Below are positions 16,444-23,889 of a stretch of 64,000 nucleotides of DNA, piece by piece (position 1 is the stretch's first letter; the number at the start of each line of letters is the position of its first letter). This DNA comes from Streptomyces phaeoluteigriseus (GTDB lineage: Bacteria > Actinomycetota > Actinomycetes > Streptomycetales > Streptomycetaceae). The stretch lies in assembly GCF_001896135.2 (NCBI RefSeq), contig NZ_MPOH02000011.1:856962-920961 (forward strand), read 5' to 3'. The notes below the pieces were generated by a model, which saw nothing but the letters and a program-made list of their open reading frames with translations, was not told the origin of the DNA and did no database searches. A program made the position numbers and the translations under genes.

Positions 16444-17853
16444 CTAGTCGCCCAGGGTGATGGTGGTCAGGGCGCGGAAGGCCGAGACGGGAAGGAGCAG
16501 GCCTGCCCGCTTGTCGGTGCTGCGGGCCGCGACCAGGCCCGTCAGCGCGCCCGTGCTGGAAAATGCCGGGGCGCCGAACAGGCCGTCGACGAGTTCGCCG
16601 GACACGCGCAGCCAGTCTCCCGAGCGGCCCTTGACGTCCAGGAGGCACGAGTACCGCCCCTGCATGGCGTACGCGCTCACCAGGCTCTGCCTCCCGGGTG
16701 TATGACGCCAGTCGAAGACCAGCACCTGGTCAGGGAAGGCGACGGGCTCGGCCAGGTGCAGCACCGCGAGGGACGGGCGGACCCCCAGACCATGCGATCC
16801 GAATCCGGGGAGGTCACGGATCTCGATCTGCTCGGCCCGGACCCTGAGTTCACCGCTGACGACTTCCATCACGTGCCCCGATGCGCTCGTCCCCAGGGCA
16901 CGCTCCAGCACCACGCCCGTCGTGATCACCGTCTCGGCGTCGAAGAGCAGGCCGTTACCCACGTGCTCGTCCCCCGCGCACAACCGGACGCTCACCGAGG
17001 CGACGAACTCCTCATCCACCTGCCAGGTGTCTGTGACGACACTGACGTCGCCGTGGATGTGCCCGAACTGGTACACCGAGTTCAGAGGTAGTGCGCCGGG
17101 AGCGTTCACGACCTCGTTCCGTACGTCGGCAGCGGAGCGGAAGGCCGCACCGGACCCGTCGGGGATGAGAGGCAGAAGCTCCGGCAGCAGAGCGACCTCA
17201 CCCTCCCGCTGTGCCGTCTCCTCCGCGTCGGCGAGTTGTCGCTCCAGCTGCCCGCAGCGCTCCTCCGCCTGCCGGTGCAGGGCACGTACGCGTTCCAGTT
17301 CTGCCTGCAGTTCACGGATCTCCGCCCTCAGCCGTGCGTGTTCGTCGGCCGCATCACCGGACGGGGCACCGGTCACCGGTTCTGTCAGCGGTGACACCGG
17401 CATCGCCTGCAGCTCGCGAAAGCGCATCTGAAGGTCACGGATGCGGTGCTCGCGGTCCTGGAGGGTGTCCTCCAGCCAGCGTTCCCGCGCGGCGGCCCGC
17501 CGTGCCTCCTGATCGGCTTCCGCGAGCTTCCGTTCCAGCAACTGCACCTTGTGGACCGGACCGTTGCCGGACTGCACCGCGGCGGTGTGCAGCGTACGGA
17601 GCATGCCGATGGTTTCCTCCGTCGGTGCGGTTCCCCGTTCCTCGGCGACGTCGTGCAGGAGGTTGAGAACGAACTCCCACGGCGGCAGGCGGCGTCCGCC
17701 GAGAAAGCGGGAGACGGCGGAGGAGTCGTACGTGCGACGGGCCGCGTAACGGCGAGTCGAGATCCCCAGGCCCGCGAAGAGATCCCGCAATGCCTGGGCG
17801 AGAGCAACCACTTCGGGCGCTAGACCGTCGTCGATCGGCTTCAGTTCGCTCAT
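16444..17853 (-). CDS. HTH, coiled coil and degenerate trypsin-like domain protein
   Basis: 469 residues, started at ATG 17853 (MSELKPIDDG) with a GGCGGAG site; a longer frame adds only TGTG-type repeat. Residues 10-65 are an XRE-like helical domain (LFAGLGISTRRYAARRTYDSSAVSRFLGGRRLPP). About 110-235 are a strongly charged coiled coil. The C-terminal 200 residues follow a trypsin-like fold, but the expected catalytic positions look lost: TTGVV where TxAHV is usual, SLAVLHL where DLALL is usual, and GLFGAPAF where GxSGAP is usual. It would be a non-proteolytic sensor or effector partner. It lies next to a tRNA gene and a divergent small membrane protein. Confidence 0.75.
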   Translation of the reverse strand: MSELKPIDDGLAPEVVALAQALRDLFAGLGISTRRYAARRTYDSSAVSRFLGGRRLPPWEFVLNLLHDVAEERGTAPTEETIGMLRTLHTAAVQSGNGPVHKVQLLERKLAEADQEARRAAARERWLEDTLQDREHRIRDLQMRFRELQAMPVSPLTEPVTGAPSGDAADEHARLRAEIRELQAELERVRALHRQAEERCGQLERQLADAEETAQREGEVALLPELLPLIPDGSGAAFRSAADVRNEVVNAPGALPLNSVYQFGHIHGDVSVVTDTWQVDEEFVASVSVRLCAGDEHVGNGLLFDAETVITTGVVLERALGTSASGHVMEVVSGELRVRAEQIEIRDLPGFGSHGLGVRPSLAVLHLAEPVAFPDQVLVFDWRHTPGRQSLVSAYAMQGRYSCLLDVKGRSGDWLRVSGELVDGLFGAPAFSSTGALTGLVAARSTDKRAGLLLPVSAFRALTTITLGD

Positions 17854-18078
17854 CGTGCTCCGCCGCCCCGTTCCCGTTCCCGAACTCGTCCCCGTGCCCG
17901 TGCCCGTGCCCGTGCCCGTATTCGTATCCGTATCCGGTCCGTATCCAAGCGTGTTGCCGGTTGTCCGGCAGCACTGCTGCATCTGCCGCAGCGCCCCGCC
18001 CCTTCGCCAGGGTGGAGGTCCATCGTCACAGGCTTCGATCCACCGGACAGGCCCTCACCATGATCGGGGAATTACCCA

Positions 18079-18263
18079 TGCCTCAGCGCACCAAGCGAAT
18101 TCAGGATCTCGTCGTCTTCCTCGCAGTACTCGGCGTCGGCGCGCTTCTCGTGCTGCACGGCGTGCCGGCGGAGTCGCTGGCGACGATCACCATCGCCGTA
18201 TCAGGCCTGTACGCAGCCTGGCGCGGCCACGGCGGCCCTCCGCAGCCGCCGGTCTCTCGGTGA
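18079..18263 (+). CDS. Small membrane protein of unknown function
   Basis: 61 residues from ATG 18079 (MPQRTKRIQD), preceded by GGGGAAT at a suitable distance; the ATG at 18061 lacks such a site. Two hydrophobic segments (about 11-26 VVFLAVLGVGALLVLH and 31-46 ATITIAVSGLYAAWRG) make a helical hairpin with a basic N-terminus and a Pro-rich tail. No family recognised. It is divergent from the HTH/degenerate-trypsin gene and may be its membrane partner (speculative). Confidence 0.6.
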
Positions 18264-18339
18264 CATCCTCCTCCCGACCCCGAGGCGTCCCCCAATCTCT
18301 CGTAGGAGGCGGATTTGGTCAGCAACGTGTTGTTACCTC

Positions 18340-18960
18340 TCAACGTGGATCGAAGGACCAGATCAGCCCGACTTCCTCGTCGGACACCCAAAGGAGCCCC
18401 AAGTCCCAGGCATACCGGCTGATCGGTGAGCAGCTCGAGATCTGCTGAGAGAAGTCGAGGGACGCCCCGCCTCCCCGCGTGTTCGTGAAGAATCGAGCCC
18501 CGCCGGAAAAGCGCGTGAGAATCACCCTGGCGTGCTTCTCCATCTCAGCCCGCTGTGCGGGAAAACGGGGGTCTCGGGAGACATCAAGATCGAGGGTAGC
18601 CAGCAGGACGAGGAGTCGCCCCACCGCGGAACGCGGAATCTCAGTGAGCCGACCTCGCCATTCCGCTGCACCCGCCTCGTCCACGGGCGGAACGACGAAG
18701 GGGTGGGCCGGGTCGTCCTCCGTCTCCTCCTCGCCTTCGTCGGGATCGACGGTCCGCCAGGCCCGGGGATCCGCCGTCTCTCTCCGCATGACCGAGGCAA
18801 CATCGTGAAGCCAGTCGTCCCGCGAACGGGGACCGGCGGCGACGAAGGTGTACCGACGGTCGTACATCTCCACCGCCGACCACCAGGAGTAGGTATCCAG
18901 GGGTGTCGGCGGCCCGTTCGCATCGGGCATCGTTCCGTAGTCCATCCAGACCTCACTCAT
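18340..18960 (-). CDS. Hypothetical cytoplasmic protein, 206 aa
   Basis: Not recognised. The protein is acidic, has no membrane segment, and has a Glu/Asp-rich stretch near residues 70-90. The C-terminal part contains aromatic-rich segments (RYAWDLGLLWVSDEEVGLIWSFDPR, seen as RYAWDLG...LIWSFDPR). Its ATG overlaps the stop of the upstream broken frame as ATGA, so the two were co-translated. The style (small unknown acidic protein coupled to another unknown) resembles toxin/immunity or accessory-island cargo, but this is not shown. Confidence 0.65.
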   Translation of the reverse strand: MSEVWMDYGTMPDANGPPTPLDTYSWWSAVEMYDRRYTFVAAGPRSRDDWLHDVASVMRRETADPRAWRTVDPDEGEEETEDDPAHPFVVPPVDEAGAAEWRGRLTEIPRSAVGRLLVLLATLDLDVSRDPRFPAQRAEMEKHARVILTRFSGGARFFTNTRGGGASLDFSQQISSCSPISRYAWDLGLLWVSDEEVGLIWSFDPR

Positions 18961-19297
18961 ACGGGCATCGAGGTGAACACCAAGTAGGGCGGATCGAGGC
19001 TGGGACCACGCATGAGCCGCAGGGAAACGCCCTGGATATCGTGCACCTCCGAAAGCCTGCTGCCGTCATAGGTGACACCCCTGCCGGTTTCGGGTCCGCC
19101 GCGCTTCCAGGGCAGCGCTCGGCTGTGTTCTCTTGGCGGCGGCTCTCGGCGAGCGTGAGTCCGTGGTCCAGGCGGCGGACGTCCGTGATCCAGGCGGCGG
19201 GGGGCGGGAGGCACGTGCCGTCTCCGACATCGATGCGTGGCGGCAGCGGCCCGTACCGTGTCCTACCGCTCCTGTGCGAACGGGGGCCGACCGGCAC
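18957..19297 (-). pseudogene. Frame-disrupted unknown gene upstream of the 206-aa gene
   Basis: Two reading frames give one protein-like sequence. From a GTG at 19297 the first frame gives ...LPPRIDVGDGTCLPPPAAWI and TDVRRLDHGLTLAESRR with good third-position GC. From about 19120 the other frame continues LPWKRGGPETGRGVTYDG, ...LRLMRGPSLDPPYLVFTSMPV and stops at 18957. A single missing base around 19110-19125 explains this. The start is uncertain. No family recognised. The ATGA overlap with the next gene supports a true two-gene unit. Confidence 0.5.
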
Positions 19298-19766
19298 GCC
19301 CGGGGGGCCGAGTGCCTGAGCCGGGTTCAGGCGTGCGGTTCTTGGCCCTCGCCCGTTCCCTCGTTGCCCGCAGCAGGAGGAAGAGCAGCAGCCCGAGGGG
19401 CGAGAGCAGGATCGTGAACGCCAGCAGCGGCCCCATGACCAGCGGATGGATTCCGGTCCGCCGCGCCTCGCCGTACATCCACTGCCCGATCAGCAGGTCC
19501 CAGGCGATGATTTGGGCCCAGATCGCGCCCGCGCCGTTCGCTCGCACCATCAGAGCGCGGAACTTGTCGATGTCGGGGTTGGTGACCACGCCCCAGAGTT
19601 CCGGGAAGACCGGCAGTGCCATCACGAGATACAGGGCCAGTACCGGCACCACGGTCAGCGGCGACGCGGCAATACGGGCGGTCGGCCCCCACCCCGGCGC
19701 GAAGATCATGAGCAGCCAGACGGGCGCCGCCAGCCAGAAGCAGACCTCGAAGAGCAGACCGGTCAT
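19263..19766 (-). CDS. ABA4-like (DUF4281) membrane protein
   Basis: 167 residues with four to five hydrophobic segments: LLFEVCFWLAAPVWLLMIFA, VVPVLALYLVMALPV, then IWAQIIAWDLLIGQWMYGEA and LLAFTILLSPLGLLLFLLL. The W-x-x-x-x-x-x-DL-x-x-G-x-W pattern is the ABA4-like signature; plant ABA4 acts in neoxanthin formation, but the bacterial role is unknown. The C-terminal tail is basic and Pro/Gly-rich. Its ATG overlaps the stop of the upstream membrane gene as ATGA, so they form an operon divergent from the MerR gene. Confidence 0.75.
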   Translation of the reverse strand: MTGLLFEVCFWLAAPVWLLMIFAPGWGPTARIAASPLTVVPVLALYLVMALPVFPELWGVVTNPDIDKFRALMVRANGAGAIWAQIIAWDLLIGQWMYGEARRTGIHPLVMGPLLAFTILLSPLGLLLFLLLRATRERARAKNRTPEPGSGTRPPGRAGRPPFAQER

Positions 19767-20827
19767 GCCACAGGCTCCTTGGTGTCAGAGGCATCGGAAG
19801 GCTGGGAGGCGTGGGAAGGGTCGGAGGGCTCGGGAGCCTTGGCGGGCTTGGCGGCCTTGCGAGGCTCGGAAGTGTCGAGCGCCTGACCTGGGCGGCTCCT
19901 TGCCGCCCGTTCGGGGTCCGCGGTTCGGAGTGCCCAATGGGCGCCCGCCGCGGTGCCGACGAGGATCAGCCCCGCCGTCGCCGAGGTCGCCCCGTCCGGA
20001 TGGATCAGCGACTGCCCGCGCAGCGCCTGCCAGGTGAGCGCGGCGAAGACGGCGGCGTACGCACCCGAGGCGACCAGGATCAGGCGCAGCCGAACCCGCT
20101 CGGCCCTCAGTCGCGGCACACGCGGCGCCAGGGCAACCAGCGCCATGAGCACCAGCGGAAGCAACTGCAGCGCGTGCATGCCGAAGAAATGCGGAACCCG
20201 CAGATCGCCGCCGGTGGTCGACCAGCCGGTCAGCGGCATGGAGGGGCCGCCGTCCGGTACGCCCACGCTGTGGGCGCCCACCACTTTGGAGACCCCACGC
20301 TGCTGACCTGGGGCCGGCTGTGTCATCAGGAAGCCGACAGCGGCTCCGGCAAGGGCGAGCACGACACCGGACCGCAGCGCCCAGGCGGACGCACGGTCGG
20401 CGAGACGGGTGCGGAACAGGAGTACGGCGATGGCCACGGTGCCGAGCCAGAGGATGACGACGGTGATGGCCATCGCGTTGAACAGCGTTTCGTCAAGGGG
20501 CGTTTCGTGGTTGAAGTGGCTGCGTTTCCCGCGCACCACCTGACCGGTGATGATCACCATCTCGACGACGCTCGCCACCGCCACGACGGCACCCGCCCAC
20601 CAGCCCACTCTCCGTGCACGACGGGTGGGCAGCAGTGACAGCAGCCACGCGAGCGACAGTCCGTACGCCACGAACGAAACCGAGAACTTGAAGGGCTTGA
20701 ACCAGATCGGTGAGCCCACGAGCTGTCGGTCGTCGACCACGAGCCCCACCCCCGACACGACGGCGAGAACCACCATCGACAGGGCGAACACCACCAGTGG
20801 CCGGTGCCATGAACGCCAGAACGGCAT
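19763..20827 (-). CDS. Polytopic membrane protein, 354 aa
   Basis: About eight hydrophobic segments, for example VVFALSMVVLAVVSGVGLVV, WWAGAVVAVASVVEMVIITG, AITVVILWLGTVAIAVLLF and HALQLLPLVLMALVALA, with conserved-looking HFFGMHALQ. The C-terminal 50 residues are a Lys/Pro/Ser-rich low-complexity tail (EPSDPSHASQPSDASD). Family name not recalled with certainty. First gene of a two-gene operon with the ABA4-like gene; GGAGA site before the ATG. The MerR operator at 20856-20893 lies directly upstream, so the MerR protein probably controls this operon. Confidence 0.75.
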   Translation of the reverse strand: MPFWRSWHRPLVVFALSMVVLAVVSGVGLVVDDRQLVGSPIWFKPFKFSVSFVAYGLSLAWLLSLLPTRRARRVGWWAGAVVAVASVVEMVIITGQVVRGKRSHFNHETPLDETLFNAMAITVVILWLGTVAIAVLLFRTRLADRASAWALRSGVVLALAGAAVGFLMTQPAPGQQRGVSKVVGAHSVGVPDGGPSMPLTGWSTTGGDLRVPHFFGMHALQLLPLVLMALVALAPRVPRLRAERVRLRLILVASGAYAAVFAALTWQALRGQSLIHPDGATSATAGLILVGTAAGAHWALRTADPERAARSRPGQALDTSEPRKAAKPAKAPEPSDPSHASQPSDASDTKEPVA

Positions 20828-20855
20828 ACCTGTCTCCTTCGACCCCGCGCAAGCG

Positions 20856-20893
20856 GATAGTGGCGCTATCCGCTATCTGATAGCGCCACTATC
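20856..20893. promoter_or_regulatory. Perfect 15-bp inverted repeat, probable MerR operator
   Basis: GATAGTGGCGCTATC (20856-20870) and GATAGCGCCACTATC (20879-20893) are exact reverse complements separated by 8 bp, in the 123-bp divergent gap. Each arm is itself partly palindromic (GATAG/CTATC), giving four GATAG half-sites. MerR-type regulators bind such dyads inside the promoter spacer. Confidence 0.8.
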
Positions 20894-20950
20894 TATCATG
20901 GGAGGGCGGGCCGGCAAGCCCGGGAGAGCGAAGCGAGGAGCGAACAGGCC

Positions 20951-21613
20951 GTGCGCATCAGCGAGTTGAGCCGCAGCACCGGAGTGCCGGTGCCGACGAT
21001 CAAGTACTACGTCCGAGAAGGGCTCCTCCCGCCCGGCGAGCTGACCAGCCGCAACCAGGCGATATACGACGAGACGCACGAACGCCGGCTGCGACTGATC
21101 CGCGCACTGCTCGATGTGGGCGGCCTGAAGGTGGCCGCGATCGCGGAAGTCCTCCGCGCGGTCGACGACCCGGCACGCCCGGTGCACAAGGTGCTCGGCG
21201 CGGTGGCGGACCAGCTCGGCACGGCACGCAGCGAGGACGACGACGCGGAGTCCTTGGCCGCCGGCGCCGCCGTCGCGGAGTTGATCGCGCGACGCGGCTG
21301 GAGCGCGCACGCGTCGGACCCCGCCGCCAGGGACCTGGCCCGGGCGCTCGCCGCCATGGAACGGGTCGGACACGGGGCGTTCAGGGAACTGCTCGACGAC
21401 TACGCCGAGGCCGCCGAGTTGGTCGCCCGCGCCGACCTGGGCTACGTGGATCGGCGGGTGGCGGTCGATGACCTGGTGGAAAGCGTGGTGATCGGTACCG
21501 TCCTCGGCGCGGCGGTGTTCCACGCGATGCGCCGCCTAGCGCACGTCGACGCGTCGGCGAGGCTGTTCGGGCAGGACACGGCCGCCGATGCCGAACGGAA
21601 GGTTGCGGACTAG
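20951..21613 (+). CDS. MerR-family transcriptional regulator
   Basis: 220 residues from GTG 20951. The N-terminal MerR winged helix reads MRISELSRSTGVPVPTIKYY then VREGLLPPGEL; a helical coupling region follows (RLRLIRALLDVGGLKVAAIAEVL), then a non-cysteine all-helical C-terminal domain of about 120 residues with no metal-binding Cys pair, which argues against a metal sensor. Divergent from the membrane-protein operon and next to the perfect dyad, so autoregulation and operon control are likely. Confidence 0.87.
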   Translation: MRISELSRSTGVPVPTIKYYVREGLLPPGELTSRNQAIYDETHERRLRLIRALLDVGGLKVAAIAEVLRAVDDPARPVHKVLGAVADQLGTARSEDDDAESLAAGAAVAELIARRGWSAHASDPAARDLARALAAMERVGHGAFRELLDDYAEAAELVARADLGYVDRRVAVDDLVESVVIGTVLGAAVFHAMRRLAHVDASARLFGQDTAADAERKVAD

Positions 21614-21713
21614 ACACCGGGCCGCCACCCGTCGCCGCGGTCCGGTCGCAGGTGCGCATCCTGGCGAGGGTGCCACGCGATGCCGTTCCGACCTGGAGGG
21701 AACGTCCGCTCCC

Positions 21714-21755
21714 CGATCACCGATCACCGATCACCGATCACCGATCACCGATCAC
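21714..21755. repeat. CGATCAC heptamer repeated six times
   Basis: Six exact tandem copies of CGATCAC. It lies in the 263-bp gap between the MerR gene and the convergent zinc-ribbon gene, where I see nothing else. GATC-rich heptamer arrays like this are prone to slippage. Confidence 0.9.
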
Positions 21756-21876
21756 CGAGACGACGGTGCGGGCTTGGACCTGTGGGGGAACCCTGCCTGA
21801 CAGCACCCTCCGTGACATCGTGGTGAGTCGCCGCGGGGTGCCCTGGCCCGGTCCGCCGTCCGGAGCCGGGTGGGCG

Positions 21877-22188
21877 TCAGTAGACGATGACCCTCCACCG
21901 TTCCACCCACCGCAGCCACGTGCCGCCGGTGCCCCGGACCTGGACGCGGTCGGGTTCCACCTGCCAGGCGGTGCCGTAGAGGGTGGTGTCGGGGAGGTCC
22001 ACGCGGACGGTGTCCAGGGGTTCCAGGTCGTCGTCGATCGGGCGGGACCAGGTGTGTGCGCAGCGGGCGCAGGTGTAGGCGACGGCCGTGTGGCGGCCCG
22101 CCGCCGGCGTCGGGGAGCCGGGGCGGAACGCCTCCGTGCGGCAGCGGGGGCACGGGTCGGCCGTCCGCGTGCCTGTTGTCCGGGACAT
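21877..22188 (-). CDS. Small zinc-ribbon-like protein
   Basis: 103 residues from ATG 22188 (MSRTTGTRTADPCPRC), chosen because AAGGATCGGGG precedes it; an upstream ATG at 22278 has no good site. Two Cys pairs, CPRC at about 13-16 and CARC at about 41-44, frame a zinc ribbon (ending HTWSRPIDDD). The C-terminal half is a small beta-rich domain (TLYGTAWQVEPDRVQVRG...WRVIVY). No specific family recognised; possibly nucleic-acid or protein binding. Confidence 0.65.
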   Translation of the reverse strand: MSRTTGTRTADPCPRCRTEAFRPGSPTPAAGRHTAVAYTCARCAHTWSRPIDDDLEPLDTVRVDLPDTTLYGTAWQVEPDRVQVRGTGGTWLRWVERWRVIVY

Positions 22189-22339
22189 CCCCCGATCCTT
22201 CGGTACGCGGCGGCCGACGGCAACCCGCTTGTCGGACCCCGGGGTCAGCTTCCGGCGGCCATGGAGAGTCGGCGACATCGGAGGGGGATGAGGGCCCGTG
22301 GGCGCTTCGGCGACTGAGGCACTCCCGCCCGCACCAGGC

Positions 22340-22717
22340 TCACGCCCGCCTCGCGTCGTACTCCTCGCGGGCCCGCTCCACCGCCGGCATGCGTTCGTCC
22401 ACCCACTGGGCCAGGGCGCGGACCTGTTCGGCGGCCTCCCGGCCGAGGGGGGTGAGGGAGTAGTCCACGCGAGGCGGGATCACGGGCTTGGCGTCCCGGT
22501 GGATCAGGCCGTCGCGCTCCAGCGTCTGGAGGCTCTGGGTCAGCATCTTCTCGCTGACCTTGCCGATCGCCCGGCGCAGCTCGCTGAAGCGGTACGAGCG
22601 GTCCAGCAGCGCGATCAGGATCAGGTTGCCCCAGCGGCTGGTCACGTGCTCCAGGACCAGGCGCTGGGGACACGCGCCGTCGCCGCCCTCACCGCGGACA
22701 CGGTCCACGAATGTCAT
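22340..22717 (-). CDS. HxlR-family transcriptional regulator
   Basis: 125 residues from ATG 22717 (MTFVDRVRGEGG), chosen for the GGAGG site 8 bases upstream and because it gives the family's usual length. An ATG further up would add a repeated GVDTGVDAGVDAG leader. HxlR signature: CPQRLVLEHVTSRWGNLILIAL (given in part), then FSELRRAIGKVSEKMLTQSLQTLERDGLI as the winged helix and VDYSLTPLG as the wing. HxlR proteins sense electrophiles or redox stress; the target here is not visible. Confidence 0.82.
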   Translation of the reverse strand: MTFVDRVRGEGGDGACPQRLVLEHVTSRWGNLILIALLDRSYRFSELRRAIGKVSEKMLTQSLQTLERDGLIHRDAKPVIPPRVDYSLTPLGREAAEQVRALAQWVDERMPAVERAREEYDARRA

Positions 22718-22847
22718 CCCGCTTGCCTCCATGGCCGCACCTGCGCCTGCATCCACACCTGCATCCACACCTGTATCCACACCTGTGCCCGCACCCCTAC
22801 CCGTACCCATGCTCATACCGTACTCGGAGGGCGGTACTTTCTGTGAG
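22718..22847. repeat. Short GCATCCACACCT repeats upstream of hxlR
   Basis: About four copies of a 15-bp TGCATCCACACCTGC-like unit (about 22748-22795) and GCACCC variants. Read on the minus strand they would give GVDAG repeats. I consider them leader or promoter DNA of the hxlR gene. Confidence 0.55.
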
Positions 22848-23333
22848 TTAGTGCTCCCCGTTCTGTCCGACCCGATGCCGTCGCCCCACCGCCAGGGCCT
22901 CGGCACCCCCTGCCACGCCCGCCGCGGTCAGCGCCAGCCCGAGGACGCCCGGATTGACGTATCCGGGGACGGTGTCGCTCGTGAAGTCGCCGCCGCCGGA
23001 GGTCTCGCAGACGAAGCGGAGGGGGACGTAGGAAACGGTGTAGTCGACGACGGTCGACGCCCGTTCCTCCTGGCCGGGGGTCACGCAGTCGGACAGTGGG
23101 GCGGATTCGGTGCCGCCCTCCGCTGCCTCCACGGCCGCTCCGACGAGGTGCAGCAGGCCCCAGGTGTAGAGCAGGGACGCCACGGCCGCGACAAGCGCTG
23201 CGGTGCTGCGGAGCCACACCGTGCGGTCGGCCGCGCGCAGGCCGACGCGGCCGAGGGAGCCTACGGCGTAGCCGGTGAAGGCGAAGGCCGCGACCAGGCC
23301 GCCGGGGAAGATCAGGAGGAGCAGAAGCACCAT
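22848..23333 (-). CDS. Hypothetical membrane protein, 161 aa
   Basis: Three hydrophobic segments: VLLLLLIFPGGLVAAFAFTG at the N-terminus, STAALVAAVASLLYTWGLLH in the middle and NPGVLGLALTAAGVAGGAEAL near the end. The loop between the second and third (about 80-125) is likely outside the membrane and has two cysteines (DCVTPG, FVCETS) that could form a disulfide. No family recognised. Co-directional with hxlR, 130 bp upstream. Confidence 0.65.
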   Translation of the reverse strand: MVLLLLLIFPGGLVAAFAFTGYAVGSLGRVGLRAADRTVWLRSTAALVAAVASLLYTWGLLHLVGAAVEAAEGGTESAPLSDCVTPGQEERASTVVDYTVSYVPLRFVCETSGGGDFTSDTVPGYVNPGVLGLALTAAGVAGGAEALAVGRRHRVGQNGEH

Positions 23334-23411
23334 CCGCGGAGTTCAGCAGCCGCATCAGCAGGCGAGCTGTGGCATGGCTCACTTTGCGCGCAACGGGCCC
23401 GCTACAGATCT

Positions 23412-23575
23412 GGTTCGGGGCGCGATCCGAGTGGCGGCGCGTACCGCGTCACGGCGCGTACCGAGTCGGTTCGGGGCGCGATCCGAGTGGCGGCGCGTAC
23501 CGCGTCACGGCGCGTACCGAGTCGGTTCGGGGCTCGATCCGACTGGCGGCGCGTAATTCACGGCGCGTACCGAGT
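23412..23575. repeat. 56-bp tandem repeat, about 2.9 units
   Basis: Units start at 23412, 23468 and 23524 (GGTTCGGGGCGCGATCCGAG...). The first two are identical over 56 bp and the third diverges at its end. Each unit contains two GGCGCGTACCG words. 56 is not a multiple of three, so it is not a coding repeat. It occupies much of the 556-bp gene-free region (23334-23889) before the exporter gene; the rest shows nothing I can name. Confidence 0.9.
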
Positions 23576-23889
23576 CGCGACGCAAACCGACTGGCGACGC
23601 ATGCCGAGTGGGGGCGCATGCCGAATTCCGTTGAGCGATCGCGGCGGCATGGTTACCGTGGCCCGCGTGACGAGCCCAGAGTCCGACAGAGCGGAGCCGC
23701 CGGTCGCCCGGCGGCGAGCAGACTCCGACCGGTGACAGGTAGCCGATGACCCGTCGTCGATGACCGGTCGCCGTTGAACCCGTGACCGGTGCCCGGTGCC
23801 GTGCTGCTCTTCCCGTCTGTGGCGATCCGGCGTGCGGATGTCCTTCGCGTCCTCCGTCCTCCGTCCTCCCTTCACGCCGGAGTCGAGCC

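Noticed and set aside
23412..23575. CRISPR array
   Set aside because: Units are contiguous 56-bp tandem copies with no unique spacers and no cas genes nearby.
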